Below, in pieces: positions 44,970-57,778 of a stretch of DNA of 64,000 bases. Under the pieces are notes generated by a model that was not told the origin of the DNA, searched no databases, and saw only the letters and a list, made by a program, of their open reading frames with translations. Source of the stretch: Lantana camara. Its lineage: Eukaryota > Streptophyta > Magnoliopsida > Lamiales > Verbenaceae. The stretch is taken from contig CM074865.1 of NCBI GenBank assembly GCA_037501455.1, forward strand, positions 38,732,501 through 38,796,500, in the 5' to 3' direction. Within the stretch, counting starts at the first letter, position 1. Every line of letters begins with the position of its first letter. The position numbers and the translations under genes are program-made.

Positions 44970-45780
44970 CTGAAAGGTGGAGGCGTCAGTCTGTGAAGAC
45001 CGAGTGAGGGGTTTAAATACGTATTAGCACAGATAACATGCAAGTCATATTCTCGGGTAAAGGTTTATAAAAGATAAATATACAAGTTCAATAATAATAT
45101 AGCTTCGCCCGAGAATACAACTATCAATATTAAATACTAGTTCCTCTTCATGCAACTAATAAACATGATTGCTTGCTTGTTAATTATTAGGTGATCACTC
45201 AAGTCAATTATCGTGAAATCATGCAGTAGTATAATCATTTAACACGTTCATGGAATGGAAATCATGCAATCGGTACATGGCGTGCTTGTAACATGATAGG
45301 GTTTGTTCCTCCTGTGATTGGACGGACAATCATTGGCACGAAAACCAATCCAGCGCCCCCACTAAGAAGGACCTGGCCAGGGGACTCTCAGGTACACGAT
45401 AGGGTTTTGTTCTTCTTGTGGTTGGACGGACAACCACTGGCAGGACCAGTCCAGCGCCCTCACTAAGGAGAACCTGGCCAAGAGAACACACGTACACGGT
45501 AGGGTATTGTTCATCTTGTGATTGGACGGACAATCATTGGCACGAAACCAATCCAGCGCCCCACTAAGGAGGACCTGGCCAAGAGAACACATGGCTTGCT
45601 TTCATGAACATGGCATGCTTTGATGCGTGAACACTAACATGCTTTACTTGCTTGATTAATGAACAATAATATAACTTGGAACGATAATGATTTCATGAAA
45701 ATATAACTATAAATACCTTTTGGTTAAAATAGTCACGTAAAGGTTATACGGGTTCTATATAACTAGAAATTAAACCTCAC
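44970..45780 (-). other. Candidate leader intron in the A solo LTR
   Basis: Minus-strand donor CTGTCAG|GTGAGG and acceptor CTTTCAG|GTATTG, 811 bp. It contains three hairpins with loop GACGGA (complement of TCCGTC): 45315-45332 (TGATTG/CAATCA), 45418-45437 (GTGGTTG/CAACCAC) and 45518-45536 (GTGATTG/CAATCAT). The A-T or G-C pair again agrees on both sides. Confidence 0.42.
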
Positions 45781-46089
45781 CTGACAGACGACACATGACT
45801 CGTGAATGCGTGAACATGCTCGTGATCCACAATCTCCGCCCTGGAGAATAACTGGACAAGAAACGGAACAATGTACGTGCATGAGACCACAATTCTAGCA
45901 TATTATTCCACATAACGACGCACGGTGCGATCATATACGAGACATCGAGCAATACACAATGTAGCATGAAAACATGTTGTTTCAACATATAATCAATCAT
46001 ATAATAGCGATTCGGGATCAAATAAGCCATTGGAACGACGTCCCAAATTTCCATTTTTATGCAGAAAGTTTCTGCACTACCAGAGAGCT

Positions 46090-46289
46090 GGGAACGGCCG
46101 TTCCAAGGTTCAGTTCAAAATGGGAATGGCCGTTCCCGCTGTCGGGCTCCCCGAAGATGGGAACGGTCGTTCCGGCTTGCAAGCCAAAATGGGAACGGTC
46201 GTTCCCGTCCTCGCCGCCAAGCACATCTTTCAAACAATGGGAACGGCTGTTCCCCCTATTGCAAAGGGGGCGGGAACGGCCGTTCCCGT
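46090..46289. repeat. Palindrome cluster in the A solo LTR
   Basis: Six GGGAACGGCCGTTCCC-type units, several with one substitution (GGTCGTT twice, GGCTGTT once, AATGGCC once), same spacing pattern as in element A. Confidence 0.88.
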
Positions 46290-47255
46290 TACACAGAAGG
46301 TTCAGAAAACAGGGGAGAAGAACAGAGCATGCACGAACCACTCCCAAATACCATCAAACTCCCATAATTCAATCTCTCATGCTATAATTCATAGAAGGAA
46401 ACATCTATACATGCTTAAAGTGCACTAAAACACAATATAAACACATAATCCATGCTTTAATCTCCAAAATTCCCAACTTTAGCATATATACAATTTCATC
46501 ATATAATCTCATCTTCTTCAAGAATTACACATGGAATTCCAGCCTTGAACATGTAATCATACCTCTAGCAACAATACACCAATCATCAAGCTCAAATCAT
46601 GAACCCTAGCTTCACATGTTAATTCAAGAAATCATATATATATATATATCTATACCTTGAATGAAAGAGGGAGAAGAAAAGATGGAGAGGTGATGAAGAT
46701 GATGGCCTAAGACTCCCAATTCCTCAAAGATTTTAGCTTGAAATGGATGAAATTCCCTTTTCTTTCCTTGGAGGGTTGGCTCGGTGAAGAAGGAAGCAAA
46801 TGGTAGGTTTTGATGAAAGTGAAGAATGAAGCTTGGAGAAGAGATGCATATAACGTGATATATTTGGGGAAAAAGTAATATTTATGATCAAACCCCTAAA
46901 GTTCTATAAGTTATGCAATTGAGTACCCAAGGTTTGGAAATGATCAATTAGGCCCACAAAGCTTTCATGCAATTTGGTCCCAAAATAAAAGGAAATGAAC
47001 AATTAAGGACAATTATGCAATTAATACAATTTGGACAATTAATTCATGTAACAATTAAATTCGATATATAACATAATTCCCAAATTGGCATATATTTCAT
47101 ATATTTTCACGTGATCATGTTGAAACACAATTTATAGAAATTAATCTAACACGTTTAAATTAAATAAACGAAAATAATAAAATAAAGTCCTAACGCTCGA
47201 AACCCACACGTGTCGAGCGTACCTGACTGCCTGAAAATCGGGGCGTTACAGGTAA

Positions 47256-47959
47256 GGTCTTCACGCACAAAGGGTTTAAATCTTCAAATCGATCCGGTCA
47301 ATTGAATTGCTCGATCGACTCGCACGACAAAGAGGGTCTAAGGTAGATTCAACTCTCACCGTTTGAGTTCATTTGAGTCAACTCTCGAGCACGGTGTTCT
47401 CTCGAAGGGCGTAGCTATAAACTCACGCCACTTACATAACCAAGTTCAAACCGAATCTCTTCTTTGTCCACGATCCAAGGTCCAAAGTGTCTAACATTCG
47501 AACCCTCTTCATACATCACTGACTCTTCAAAGAGGCTTGTTGAATTGTTGCAAAGCTCGACCCTCATCTTACCAAAGCAACCCTCTCAAACACTCAAAAC
47601 TACCCCATAGGGACAAGCAAACAACAAAACAACAAACACAACCAAACTAAAATGCATGATGCACGTGATATGCAGGGGTAGCATACCGTTCATCGATGTT
47701 TCATGGCTCTTGATGTTTGAATGCGTAAGTAGGATGCTAAAATTGATGTTGTGAAGCTCGAGGTGTAAAGTTCTTGAACTCGGGTCCCTTGATGAACCAC
47801 TAGCTTGATAATCGAGTTCCTTATCCAACCCCTTCTTCGAAGTATTTATCTTTCATTTTTGATCTTCGGGCTTGATATCAAATATAGGGTCTTCAATTCA
47901 ACCCTGTTTTTATCCATCTTTTTCAGTCTCATCGAACTCAATTCGGTGGAGAGATGGAC
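47256..47959 (-). mobile_element. Internal region of element C, middle piece
   Basis: About 700 bp with no ORF above about 80 codons and no retroelement domain I can recognise. Runs from the A solo LTR to the H solo LTR and ends with TGGAC, the left target duplication of H. Confidence 0.55.
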
Positions 47960-48374
47960 TGTAGCACCCCAAACGTAAGGCGCCACATCCCCCGCACTAG
48001 AGCCCGATACGTGTAACGAAATGAAGAATTCGTACATGCGCCAAGCACTAGCGAACGAGTGACAAACAAAAGACCCTCCTAAGCTAGGCGGTCTAAACCC
48101 TTAAACAGAGCGTGCAAAACATAAACATACAAAAGCGGAAGCACTAACGTAACAAACATAGGCATAAAGCAAAGTTATACCAAACTTAAAACAAATTATA
48201 TACCTACTTGCCACAACGGGCCGAAGCTTACAAATACAAAGTCGAACTCTTTAAATTACAAATACTTCAAACTTACAAATGCAAACCAACTACAAATGAG
48301 AATGCAAACTCGAACTAAGCTAGAAACTCCAAAGACAACCACAAACCACCTAGCTCAAACCAACGGACCGCAAC

Positions 48375-49057
48375 CTGCAACTAAAAACATAAAGAGGGAG
48401 GGGTCAGTCACACTGACTGAGTGAGGGGCTACACACGCACGCGTACATACGTACAGAGAGCATAGCACATATCATAGAAGGGAGTTCATGAACCGGGGCA
48501 TGGTTTTTGCATTCTAAAACATTTTCACACGCGATAATAGATATAGGGTGTAAAAGAGTTAGGACGAAGGCCAAAACAACCAAATTTTAGTAATTGAGAA
48601 TCCACTCCGGTTTCACGAATAATTTCTTAACAAACTAACATAACGGGAATTAAACATAACACACATACCATCCGTCGACCTAAAATGAACCGTCCCAGAT
48701 TCAAAACACACGCACACATCCATCGACCTAAAATGAGCCGTCCCGGATTCAGAACACGACACACACCCAGACATATTCGGAACCAGAATCAGAATCAAAG
48801 TCTTACCGTATTCAAAGGCATACCTCATTCGAATCCATATTTGTATTCATATCCGCACCATTTCCATAACGTATCATATACATAGCATATTCTTAATCCT
48901 ATATTCACTTCATATTTATACCTTGCATCACATATTCATTAACTTAAATCACATCATGTGTAATCATGATTCATACGTATTACATATACATAGGCTTATT
49001 TTGCATGCATACATATCAGACACATATCGTTAGGGTTTAACTATAACCTATCCTCAC
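48375..49057 (-). other. Candidate leader intron in the H solo LTR
   Basis: Minus-strand donor TAAG|GTGAGG and acceptor AGTTGCAG|GTTGC, 683 bp, with a 7-bp-stem hairpin (48404-48420) just before the acceptor. Confidence 0.38.
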
Positions 49058-50008
49058 CTTACACCAACGAACCGGGCCAAAAAGGACAAAACCAACGCCT
49101 ATGGAGCGATCTCGTCACCAACGGGATACTCTTCTCAATAAAACAAACATTAAAAGACAAATTTAGACTCAAAATGAACCATATATACGCTCGGTATATG
49201 CATATGAATGCGAATGATGCAATATTCTTCATATCAATTTCACACTTAGGCATATCGGAGCAAATATCAAAATATCACACAACTGATCCAAGAAACAAAC
49301 TCATCACACGTCAAATAAATTCATATTAAGTCATATAAGAGCATACCATGAGCATTCATTAATTTAAAGTTCATATAAGAGACAACAGATGTATAGAAAG
49401 TGAAATAAAGTGGCACTTAAGGTATGCCAATTCATATTAAGTCATAAGTCACATAGTTCATGTCAAACAAATTCATAAATTTCATGCAATGAACGTAACA
49501 CTTCATATAACATGTTAACAAAGCACATAAGTCATAAAGAAGCCAAGAGAAACACACAAGGCAAATAAAAGAAGTCACAATGCATGCATGTATGCAAGCA
49601 AAGAAGCACTTAAGTCATATAAATTAATACTAAGTCATATCTCACATAAATCACGTCAAACGGATTCGTAAGTCTCATGCAACGAACTTAATATATCATA
49701 TAATGAGCTAACACCACATACGCATCATAAAAAGATCAAAGAAGTAACATGCGAGGCAAGGAAACGACGAATTAGTTCATGCATGTACATATGAGAGCAT
49801 AAAAGGCATATCACGTCATATATCACGTAAGTATGCATCAGAATTACATAATTGATTAATATTCAAACATATAACAAGATATATAACATGATAACATCAT
49901 ATGTTAATCATATATAAGCAAGAAAAGCCATGCAAAACACGAACGAAACAAAAAAAATGAGCAAAAACGCAGCAGCAGTCAATAAAACTCGAAACAGCCC
50001 CAAAAGTA

Positions 50009-50127
50009 TGTCACGACCGCAACCATAATTCAGAAAAAATGAGGTGGCGGCCGCTACCATCCTCTCCAGCAGCAGCCCAGCATGCAGAAGTCGAAACTTG
50101 GATAAAATAGGGTCGCGGGCGCGACAA
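50009..50127. repeat. Degenerate palindrome cluster in H
   Basis: GTCACGACCGCAACC (~50010-50024), GGTGGCGGCCGCTACC (50043-50058) and GGTCGCGGGCGCGACA (50112-50127). Arms are of the F type (GGTCGCGG), with one to three mismatches each. Confidence 0.65.
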
Positions 50128-51337
50128 AAAATGACCTTCCCGTTGCAGTCGCAGAGCAGGGCTTCCAGCCCCTGTTTTCCTTCTCCAAACAGCAGCAGCC
50201 ATACAGGACATCTCCAGGAATCAAAGCAGCAGCAAACCAACAGGTAAAGGGATAAAAATACGCAGCCAAAACTCCCACAAAACGCAGCAAACTCACACGG
50301 CAAAAGAAGGAAGAAAAGTTGTCACAACGCTTCAAAAATTCACAAGTTTCATCCATGGTAGATCCAAACACACATCATAAAAATCAAATTCATGCCTATA
50401 ACAAGTTTAAGGATGCAACAAAGATCACATAACACTCCAAGATTCAACAAATAGTGCAATAACAAGAAAGAATTCATCAAAAGTCCATTAAACCCTTACT
50501 ATTCATGTATATCTCCATATCATGCTCAATACTCCATAAAAATTAGCAATAGCACTTGAAAGAGATTCAAGAAGGTGGACAACAAGATCATAAACTTACC
50601 TTTCAAATTGGAGAAGAGTTGATGGAGATTTGAGCTTGAAATTACCAAGAATGAATAGTGATGGGGTTTCTTCTTTCCTTCCTCTTTTCAGCTGATTTCC
50701 TCTCTTTCTTCATGTATGGCTCGAAATGGGAGAGAAGGAATGAATAGGGTACTGAGTTGTGATCATGTGGGCCCAAGAATCACCTCATTTGGTCAAGAAA
50801 TGAACAAGTTATGGTCAAAACCGTAAAAGTTGGTAAATCTGCACGAGGTTCAGGTTTCGGACGAAATTCAGAGGCTCAAACGGGCTTAGAAAAATACAAA
50901 GGTAGGTTTGAAAGCTTCCAATTTTTGTTACAAGTTCAGCACCTCTTTCGGAATTCAAATCCGAATTCCCGAGCTCAGGTTACGCCTTCCGGAACCCAAG
51001 GGGCGCTAAAATGAGTTAGGCCCTCGAGTCCCTAACAAATAGAACGGTTTTAAAAACCGTAACAAACGAACTCTAAAACAAGAAATGAACATATAGACAC
51101 ATTAATAAATCATATAATTCATGTATAGCAAGTTGTCACGAAAATCAGGGTTGAAAACGAAATTAAACGAATTAAAAACGGGTTGAAAAAGTTCAAAAAC
51201 GTTTAAAATCTTAAACATAGGGCATATTATAATTATTCAAATATTCAAATAATTACATACTTAATTAATTAAAAGCGCACTTAGCACACCCGTGACGTCG
51301 TACCTGGAAGGCCGAAAAGTCGGGATGTTACATGGAG

Positions 51338-51962
51338 GTAACACTTCCTACAAGCAAACACTAATTATACATGTCGGGTTACAAGTGCAATTGAGATGCG
51401 CAACGTAGCCACCACTCGAGCACGTAGGAATGCTACACATTATAATCATAGCACGTAGAGCAATTTAATTACAATTCAAGTATGTTATGGATGCATGTGC
51501 CATGAATGCGAATATCTCCATTTTGAATTTGTGTTGATATCCAATTTGAGGCCTTTAGTCCCTCTTTTGTTAGTTGCTATTTCTTGATTGCTTCATTATC
51601 TCGTGGTGCATTGCCACTTCACTCTACTCCGCCACGCCTCACGGATATGATTGATGAGAAGGTCATCCATAGTTCAGTTGAAGTGGTAGCATCCTGAAAA
51701 CATCAACTAATACAAGATAGAGATATACTTGTCGGTTAGTACGTGAGCATGTCACCTAATTAAACTAGGCAAGAGCATCCAAGGAATGCAATGCTACACA
51801 GTATGTAAAGCTATCAAGTAGTTAGAAATCAAACAAAAAGTTCAGAAAATTCATATTGCAATGCACACGTAACCATAGTTTCCTATGCCGTTCGACTTAG
51901 ACAGACACAACTCGACACTGAACTTAGGTTTTGCAACCTAGAGCTCTGATACCACTTTAGGA
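51338..51962 (-). mobile_element. Internal region of element C next to its 5' LTR, with primer-binding site
   Basis: About 620 bp without ORF. At 51943-51954 GCTCTGATACCA is the minus-strand primer-binding site TGGTATCAGAGC, 8 bases from the LTR start. This shows that C is a minus-strand element and that 51963 onward is its 5' LTR. Confidence 0.85.
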
Positions 51963-53137
51963 TGTAGCACCCCGCACGTGGGTCACCACATCCCCCACAC
52001 TAAGACCCGAACCCGAATACGAAACGGAAGTCCGTACCCAAGTCCAAGTTGTAGCGAACGGGGAGACCAACACACACACTAGGCTAGGCGGATCTAAAAC
52101 GGACTCAGAGTGCGCAACTGTAAACAAATATCAATCACAACAACAAAATAGCGGAAGCAATACCAACTATACAAAAGCTAGAGTTAAGAGATCAATTATA
52201 TACATATACAGGATACAATTTCCATAATTCCAAAACATAAGTCAAAACCCAAGAGTACTAAGTACAAAATATGCACATGAGACCAAAATGCAACCTAACT
52301 CGACTTAAACGACCAAGTGTGACTCGACAGACGCACTTCCCCGCCTAGCACGAGCTCAAAGAACCTGTCACCTGAAAAGATAAGAGAGGGGTCAGTCCAC
52401 CAACTGAGTGAGGGGGCTAACGCACACCCACACACTATACATAATAGAGCAAAGCACATATCAAAAGGAGGAATCACGAACCGGGCATAGGTTTTACATA
52501 CCAAAGCATTTTCAAAAGAAAACTAATACATATACTTACTCAGTCAAAATTGTTTCATAAAACTATCCCCATTTCACAATTCCAAGACATAATCATAATG
52601 CTCGAGCGAGTAACTAGCTTCCAACCTTACCTCCCATAATATCATAAGAAAACCGAAATCATACATAACAATCCACCAGACTCCGAGATAGAAGGGCTCC
52701 GTAAACCCTAACTATCCATACATAACATAACCTCGAGGGGTAGCGACCCCACTACGAGTCTTTCCCGGTTTTTACACCACGAGCGTCGAAGAGTACGCCT
52801 TCCCCAAACTCCCAGGGTCGCAAGTGACACTTCGGATCATATGGAAACTATGCTAAAGAGTGATGATCCCGACGACCCGATACCGTCTCGGGTGTCCTTG
52901 CTCATAGCTTCGGGGCCCAAACATACGGAACATAACATACATATACCAATCTTTCATGGCTTAACTCGCTTACATAACATAACATAACATATTGTATCAT
53001 ATCATAGCATAAGAGTTTTAAATTCAAGCTTATATACGCCCGTATACATACTTTCAAAATCCAAAGATGTCAACAAGATCATAACATATCATACTCAATA
53101 CATATTTAACTATACATATAATATATAGTAGCATGTG
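51963..53137 (-). mobile_element. Right (5') LTR of element C, part before element D
   Basis: Starts TGTAGCACCCCGCACGTGGG and matches the left C LTR to about 52848. It then continues with LTR sequence absent from the left copy. Splice-site hairpin TCAGT-CCACCA-ACTGA at 52392-52407. It is cut at 53137 by element D; the last five bases, ATGTG, are the presumed D target duplication, whose partner lies outside the window. Confidence 0.82.
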
Positions 53138-53628
53138 TGTAACGCCCCCGCCCGTACCAGAACAAGAGGAGAGCGGCGTCTCAACCCCCGCACTGAAGCA
53201 CCCCTCAAGTAATGGTGTGAGCCATCACTCAAGAAATACTCCAGCGAACGGCTGTCTATCAGAACTATACATGTACAACGATGTGGCTATGCAGCGGAAA
53301 ATCAGAGTATTTTAAAACTTTTCAAAACATGTGCGTGATGGCATGTAACAAGCAAGAACATATTGATCGTGTAAGAGAGACTCGGCATATCAGAACATAT
53401 AACAGATAAACATATAAGTACCGATACAACAGAGTTCCAAATATCGGTAACCGAGTAGCAGAAAGAGTATAACAAATATACTCAAGTATTCAGAAACATA
53501 TACAGAAGCATTAAGTGATGCAGCCATAAAACATATGCAGGACACAAAAGGAAGTAATACTAAGTCCTGACAGAAACAAAAATGACAATCTAGAGCTTCA
53601 AGATACCTCTAGACTGCGGCTGCAAGAC

Positions 53629-54780
53629 CTGAAACCACGAGGCAAGAAAACGGGAGAGGTATTAGTCAAAAGGACTAAGTGAGGGAATACTTTAAAGAAA
53701 GTACTGAATTAAAGAACTTGAAGTAACGTTCGAAACTGTTAAATGCAATGCTTTGAAGAAGAACTTGAAACAAGTTCGGTTGATAAAACTCTTTGAATGC
53801 GATGCTGTAAAAGAATGCACGTTATAAAACATTTTCATGAATGCTATCACACGCGCACACATATGCTGTTGATGGTTCATAGTTCTTTCATAAAACGGGA
53901 TAAGGGTAAAGTGAACTTTTCCAGATATGAACCATCCTTTATGAAACAGAATTTTGCCCGCAAGCTAGGCTCCTCCACCTTACTCCAGAAAACATGATTT
54001 GGTTTGAGCATCGGACCAGGATCAACAATAATTCCACGTATAGTAGAGTATCGGACCAAGATCAACAATAACCCCACACAAAGTAGAGCATTGGACCAAG
54101 GTCAACAACAACTCCGCACACAGTAGACTATTGGACCAAGGTCAACAACAACTCTTACCAACACATACAAACATGCACCATCCTCCACCGGTTGTCACTT
54201 CGGGTAGCTAGCCCTAGGCGACCTGTAAACATGTAATTGGGAACAGATTTGCTGTCCGTTCCCAGACAGATTGTCCTGACTTAACAAACCTCCTGTTAAA
54301 AGTCGGTGTCAATTGTCTAAGTGTGGCGGCCGGTATTGGTGATGTCGTTGGCGCTCACCTCCCGAGCATCACCTCCACACATAACCGCCGGGCCCAAACT
54401 GTAAACTGTATGCTTGCATTTAAGATTAGCAGTGACCAGAGTAACACTCCAGTATACTAACTTAACATGTGAAACTGAAACTGTAACATATGATGCTGTC
54501 TGTAAAACATATGATTCTGTCTGAAAACATGTGAAACTGTCTGTAAACTGTACTTTGAAAACATGTGCAAAACATGTAACTGTCTTTGAACAAGAATGCA
54601 GAACTTTGGAAAACATGTACTGTTGATCAAGGTATACTATTAAAGTATGAATGATCCTTTCAAGAGAATGTCCCGATAAAAGGGATAGTTCAAAACAAGG
54701 TTTAGCTTTGAATTTCAAAACATATGATACGATAGTATAATCGTGGTTCCAGTTGGAAAACATTTATAACTTCACCTCAC
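53629..54780 (-). other. Candidate leader intron in the D 3' LTR
   Basis: Minus-strand donor GATAG|GTGAGG and acceptor GTGGTTTCAG|GTCTTG, 1152 bp. It holds the 40-bp tandem repeat and ends with the hairpin. The acceptor is also present in the 5' LTR (63946). Confidence 0.4.
54008..54158 (-). repeat. 40-bp tandem repeat, about 3.8 copies
   Basis: Units start at 54008, 54048, 54088 and 54128, each with TYGGACCARGRTCAACAA. It lies inside the candidate intron, like the 103-bp repeats in A. Confidence 0.85.
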
Positions 54781-57178
54781 CTATCAGTAACAAAGGTAGG
54801 TAGACAGATTAAGCGGTGCCCTGGGGATCCCAGTGCTCAACTTTAACTCCTGTAGGTGGTGTACTAGAGTGAGCTTAACAACTAAGACCCACTACTAACC
54901 AAGATGCATATGAAATGCAAGAAACAATGAACAAGGAACATGTAAAGAACATGTAACACAAGAGAGTAATACCATTTAAGGTATTCAAGAAAGGTAACAC
55001 ACAAAGGAATACATCAAAGTGAGTTACTCTTAACGTTAGACTATGATCTTACTATAACCGAGTAAGCTTTAGTCAAATTATGAATCCTATCGCAAACCTT
55101 AGGTTAAGAAACAAGTCCACGAAAGAAAACACATTTTGAAAACACATTTTAGACCCTGGATATGGAAACCCTAGGTGCAAATGTCTATAGAGAAAGCACA
55201 AGTTTTTAATTCATTTTTACTATTCAAAAGCACTATTCAAAAGTACTATTCCAGATTACTATTCACGATTACTATTCACATGTCGGGTCAAAGGGTCGGG
55301 TCAAACCCTTACTATACACACACCCACACACACACGGCATGCACACACACACACACCCTAATCAAATTATGATCTTGATTATAACCTATAGTTTCAAGTT
55401 CAAGTTAATATAATCAAGTGTGATCTAGGTTAAAGGTATAACCTATAGTTAAGAGATCCAATTAAGGCATAAGATCAAGTTATGAAACACTATTCTATCT
55501 TAGGTTATAACGTGTGACACTATTAAAGTGTACAACATGATCAAGGCACTAATCCATTAATCCAAATCATACCATAAGCTCAATTCATAAATCAAGAGTC
55601 ATATAACAATGTGACAACATGTCACAACATATATCATATCATATCATAAACCTTTAGGCATGTAACATGTAACAATTTAATTCCATATCAACATGTAACA
55701 AGTTGTGACATAATAAATTGTAAATCACTATTCCATTAGCAAACATGCATGAACATAATTCAAATTCCATAATCATGCATCAATGCTCATAATATAACAT
55801 TCATATCACATGATCATAGCATATACTAGAGCAATTCATAACATATTCAAGCATATACTATACAATTAAAACATATAAACAACTACACAAACATATCATA
55901 AAAACTATATAATAAATGCATAAAATAAAATCCTATATGGCTTAGGGAAGACCCTAAGACCCAACCTAAACATAATATAAACATACCATAACATAAAAAC
56001 ATAAACTAAACTAACATAACATAAACTAAAGCATAAAATAAAACAAACCTAGCTCTAATGGGGGGAGTGGCCGACGGCAATGAGGGGGAGAGGGAGAGAA
56101 GAAAGGGTGTTGTTAACACAACTTTGAGCAAGGAATGAAATGCCATGAACCCTCTATTTATAGCTGAAGATAAGCCCCTCACCTTGGAAATAAAATGTGG
56201 AGAAGGGTAGGAGAGCAAAAATTAGATAGATTCTCTTGGAAGCTTTAGGCATCATGAAGCTAAAATGGGACTGCTGGGGGTATTTCTGTAATTTCGTCCC
56301 CCAAGACTCAAGGATAAGTGGCTGGAAGTTTAACCATTCCGACGGCAAGAAAATTAGCTTCGAAACGCATATTCATTCGTCGAAATCGGATTTACCGTTT
56401 GAAAGATACATTCGTTTTAGTGAATAAAAGTTTTGAGCTCGAAACTCGACATGAGTGAAAAACGACTTTCTAGAATGATTTTCAAGTCCGGATTGCTTCT
56501 AAAATTCAAGAAATAAATCGAGAAGCGTTTTGAGTCCAAAATCGACTATAAAACGTTTTACCGTTAAAAAGTTGAAAACGTAGGATGAATAGTGAATTCT
56601 CACGTACGAACGTACGCTTCAAATTTTCAAGCTAGGACTTGAATCAAGAGTTGTAAAACATCTCAAAAATCTTGAAATAGCTCATGTAGTGCAAATCCGA
56701 AGAGAAAACATTTTCCGAATGAAACCGTTTGTAAAAGGAATAGTAAACTAGGGTTTTCAAAAACGTTTTCAATAAAACAAAGTCCCGGAATGGATTTCCA
56801 AGCCAAGAATGATTTCAAAAGACTCGTCTCGATTCAAGGATCGATTCGACTGTAACTTGGGTAGAAAAAGGTATCAGAATCAAAAGCTCATTTTCTGATG
56901 AATAGTAACTTTGGTCGGTAAGTTCCAAAAATACCCTTATGGCTCAAGAAAGACTCTCTGAGCTCGGGAAACAAGTTCAAACGATTGGGAAACATGTATG
57001 ATGAACCTCTAGGGTTCGATTAGCAATATGAACAAGGTAGGCTCGGGTTATGAATAGTAAACTGAATCAAAGGTCAAGAATTCCCCTTAAAACATGTCAG
57101 AACATATACGAGCACCAAGTTCATGTAAGAATGCAATGCATGATGATTCAAAAAGTTGGATCACGGTCTATAAACGCT

Positions 57179-57778
57179 TTACCACTGCCTTAACTTACTG
57201 TTTTCATCCAGGCCCTGTTTTGGGCTGTTACAATCACCCCTCCTTAAAGAGAATCTGTCCTCAGATTCTTCTGCTGTAACTGCAAACAACTCAGGGTGAT
57301 GTTTCTGCATTTTCTCTTCTGTCTCCCAGGTTGCCTCTTCTGTCCCATGTCCCTTCCAAAGGACTTTAACCAAAGGAATCTTCCTATTCCTCAGCTCTTG
57401 AAACTTCCTGTCTAGAATCTTAGCGGGCTTCAAAACATAAGTCAAATCCGGTTCCAACGGTATCTCCTCTACCGGCACAACCTCTGTCTCATCCGAGAAA
57501 CACTTGCGAAGCTGAGATACATGAAATACGTTGTGAATTCCTGTAAGACCTACAGGCAAATCCAATCTATAAGCAGTCGGTCCGACTCTCTCTAGTATCT
57601 CATACGGTCCAACATATCTCGGGTTTAACTTTCCACCTTTCCCAATTCGGGAAAACCCTTTCCTTGGCGATGCCTTCAGAAATACCTTTTCGCCCACTGC
57701 GAATTCCAAATCCCTTCTTCGTCGATCAGCATAACTCTTCTGCCTGTCCTGGGCAGCTTTCATTCTTTGGCGAATGAT
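57179..57778 (-). pseudogene. pol: Integrase C-terminus and chromodomain of D, cut off by a stop codon
   Basis: Same reading frame as the long D gag-pol, immediately after a TAG at 57779-57781. Contains the [13 protein letters not shown] stretch, the GPYE motif, [11 protein letters not shown] and the chromodomain ([20 protein letters not shown] onward). The frame runs on through the hairpin (57250-57269) and polypurine tract (57233-57245) and stops at a TAA 51 bp inside the 3' LTR. Without readthrough this part is not joined to integrase; an internal ATG at 57763 could start a 194-residue product, but nothing supports this. Confidence 0.88.
57233..57269 (-). promoter_or_regulatory. Hairpin and polypurine tract of element D
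   Basis: On the minus strand, AGAATCTG-AGGA-CAGATTCT (57269-57250), a perfect 8-bp hairpin, then the purine run (57245-57233) adjoining the LTR. Here both are within the open reading frame, unlike in G where the hairpin follows the stop. Confidence 0.82.

Larger units (their letters stand above)
44568..47250 (-). mobile_element. Solo LTR, family A
   Basis: 2683 bp, reverse-complement counterpart of the A LTRs: ends at 47250 with ATCGGGGCGTTACA and starts TGTAGCACCCC. A perfect 5-bp target duplication GGTAA flanks it (44563-44567 and 47251-47255). It carries the palindrome cluster (46090-46289), candidate intron (44970-45780), three tandem hairpin repeats (about 45301-45595) and the splice-site hairpin (44986-45003). 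It arose by recombination between the two LTRs of a former complete A element. Confidence 0.93.
47960..51332 (-). mobile_element. Solo LTR, family H
   Basis: 3373 bp, TGTAGCACCCC start and GGGATGTTACA end, flanked by TGGAC (47955-47959) and TGGAG (51333-51337), a target duplication with one substitution. Contains the splice-site hairpin TCAGTCA-CAC-TGACTGA (48404-48420), acceptor (48375), donor (49057; 683 bp) and three degenerate palindromes of the GGTCGCGG type near 50009-50127. The ORF of 131 codons at 49908-50303 overlaps this cluster and looks like chance. Confidence 0.85.
53138..57232 (-). repeat. 3' LTR of element D
   Basis: 4095 bp, bounded by TGTAACGCCCC and GGGCTGTTACA. The first 546 bp match the start of the other D LTR (63455-64000) with one visible difference (C at 53277, T at 63594). 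It contains a splice-site hairpin TTAGTC-AAAAG-GACTAA (53662-53678), acceptor (53629) and donor (54780), a 40-bp tandem repeat (54008-54158), many dispersed AACATGT words (54460-54640) and CA-rich microsatellite sequence (about 55312-55360). No palindrome cluster was seen. The ORFs within it have no recognisable product. Confidence 0.93.

Noticed and set aside
49908..50371. ORFs of 131 and 105 codons on the minus strand in H
   Set aside because: They overlap the H palindrome cluster and a promoter-like LTR region, have no recognisable domain, and contain Cys/Phe-rich low-information sequence.
54317..54763. 148-codon minus-strand ORF in the D LTR
   Set aside because: It lies in the repetitive AACATGT-rich part of the LTR within the candidate intron; no domain, no counterpart in other families.
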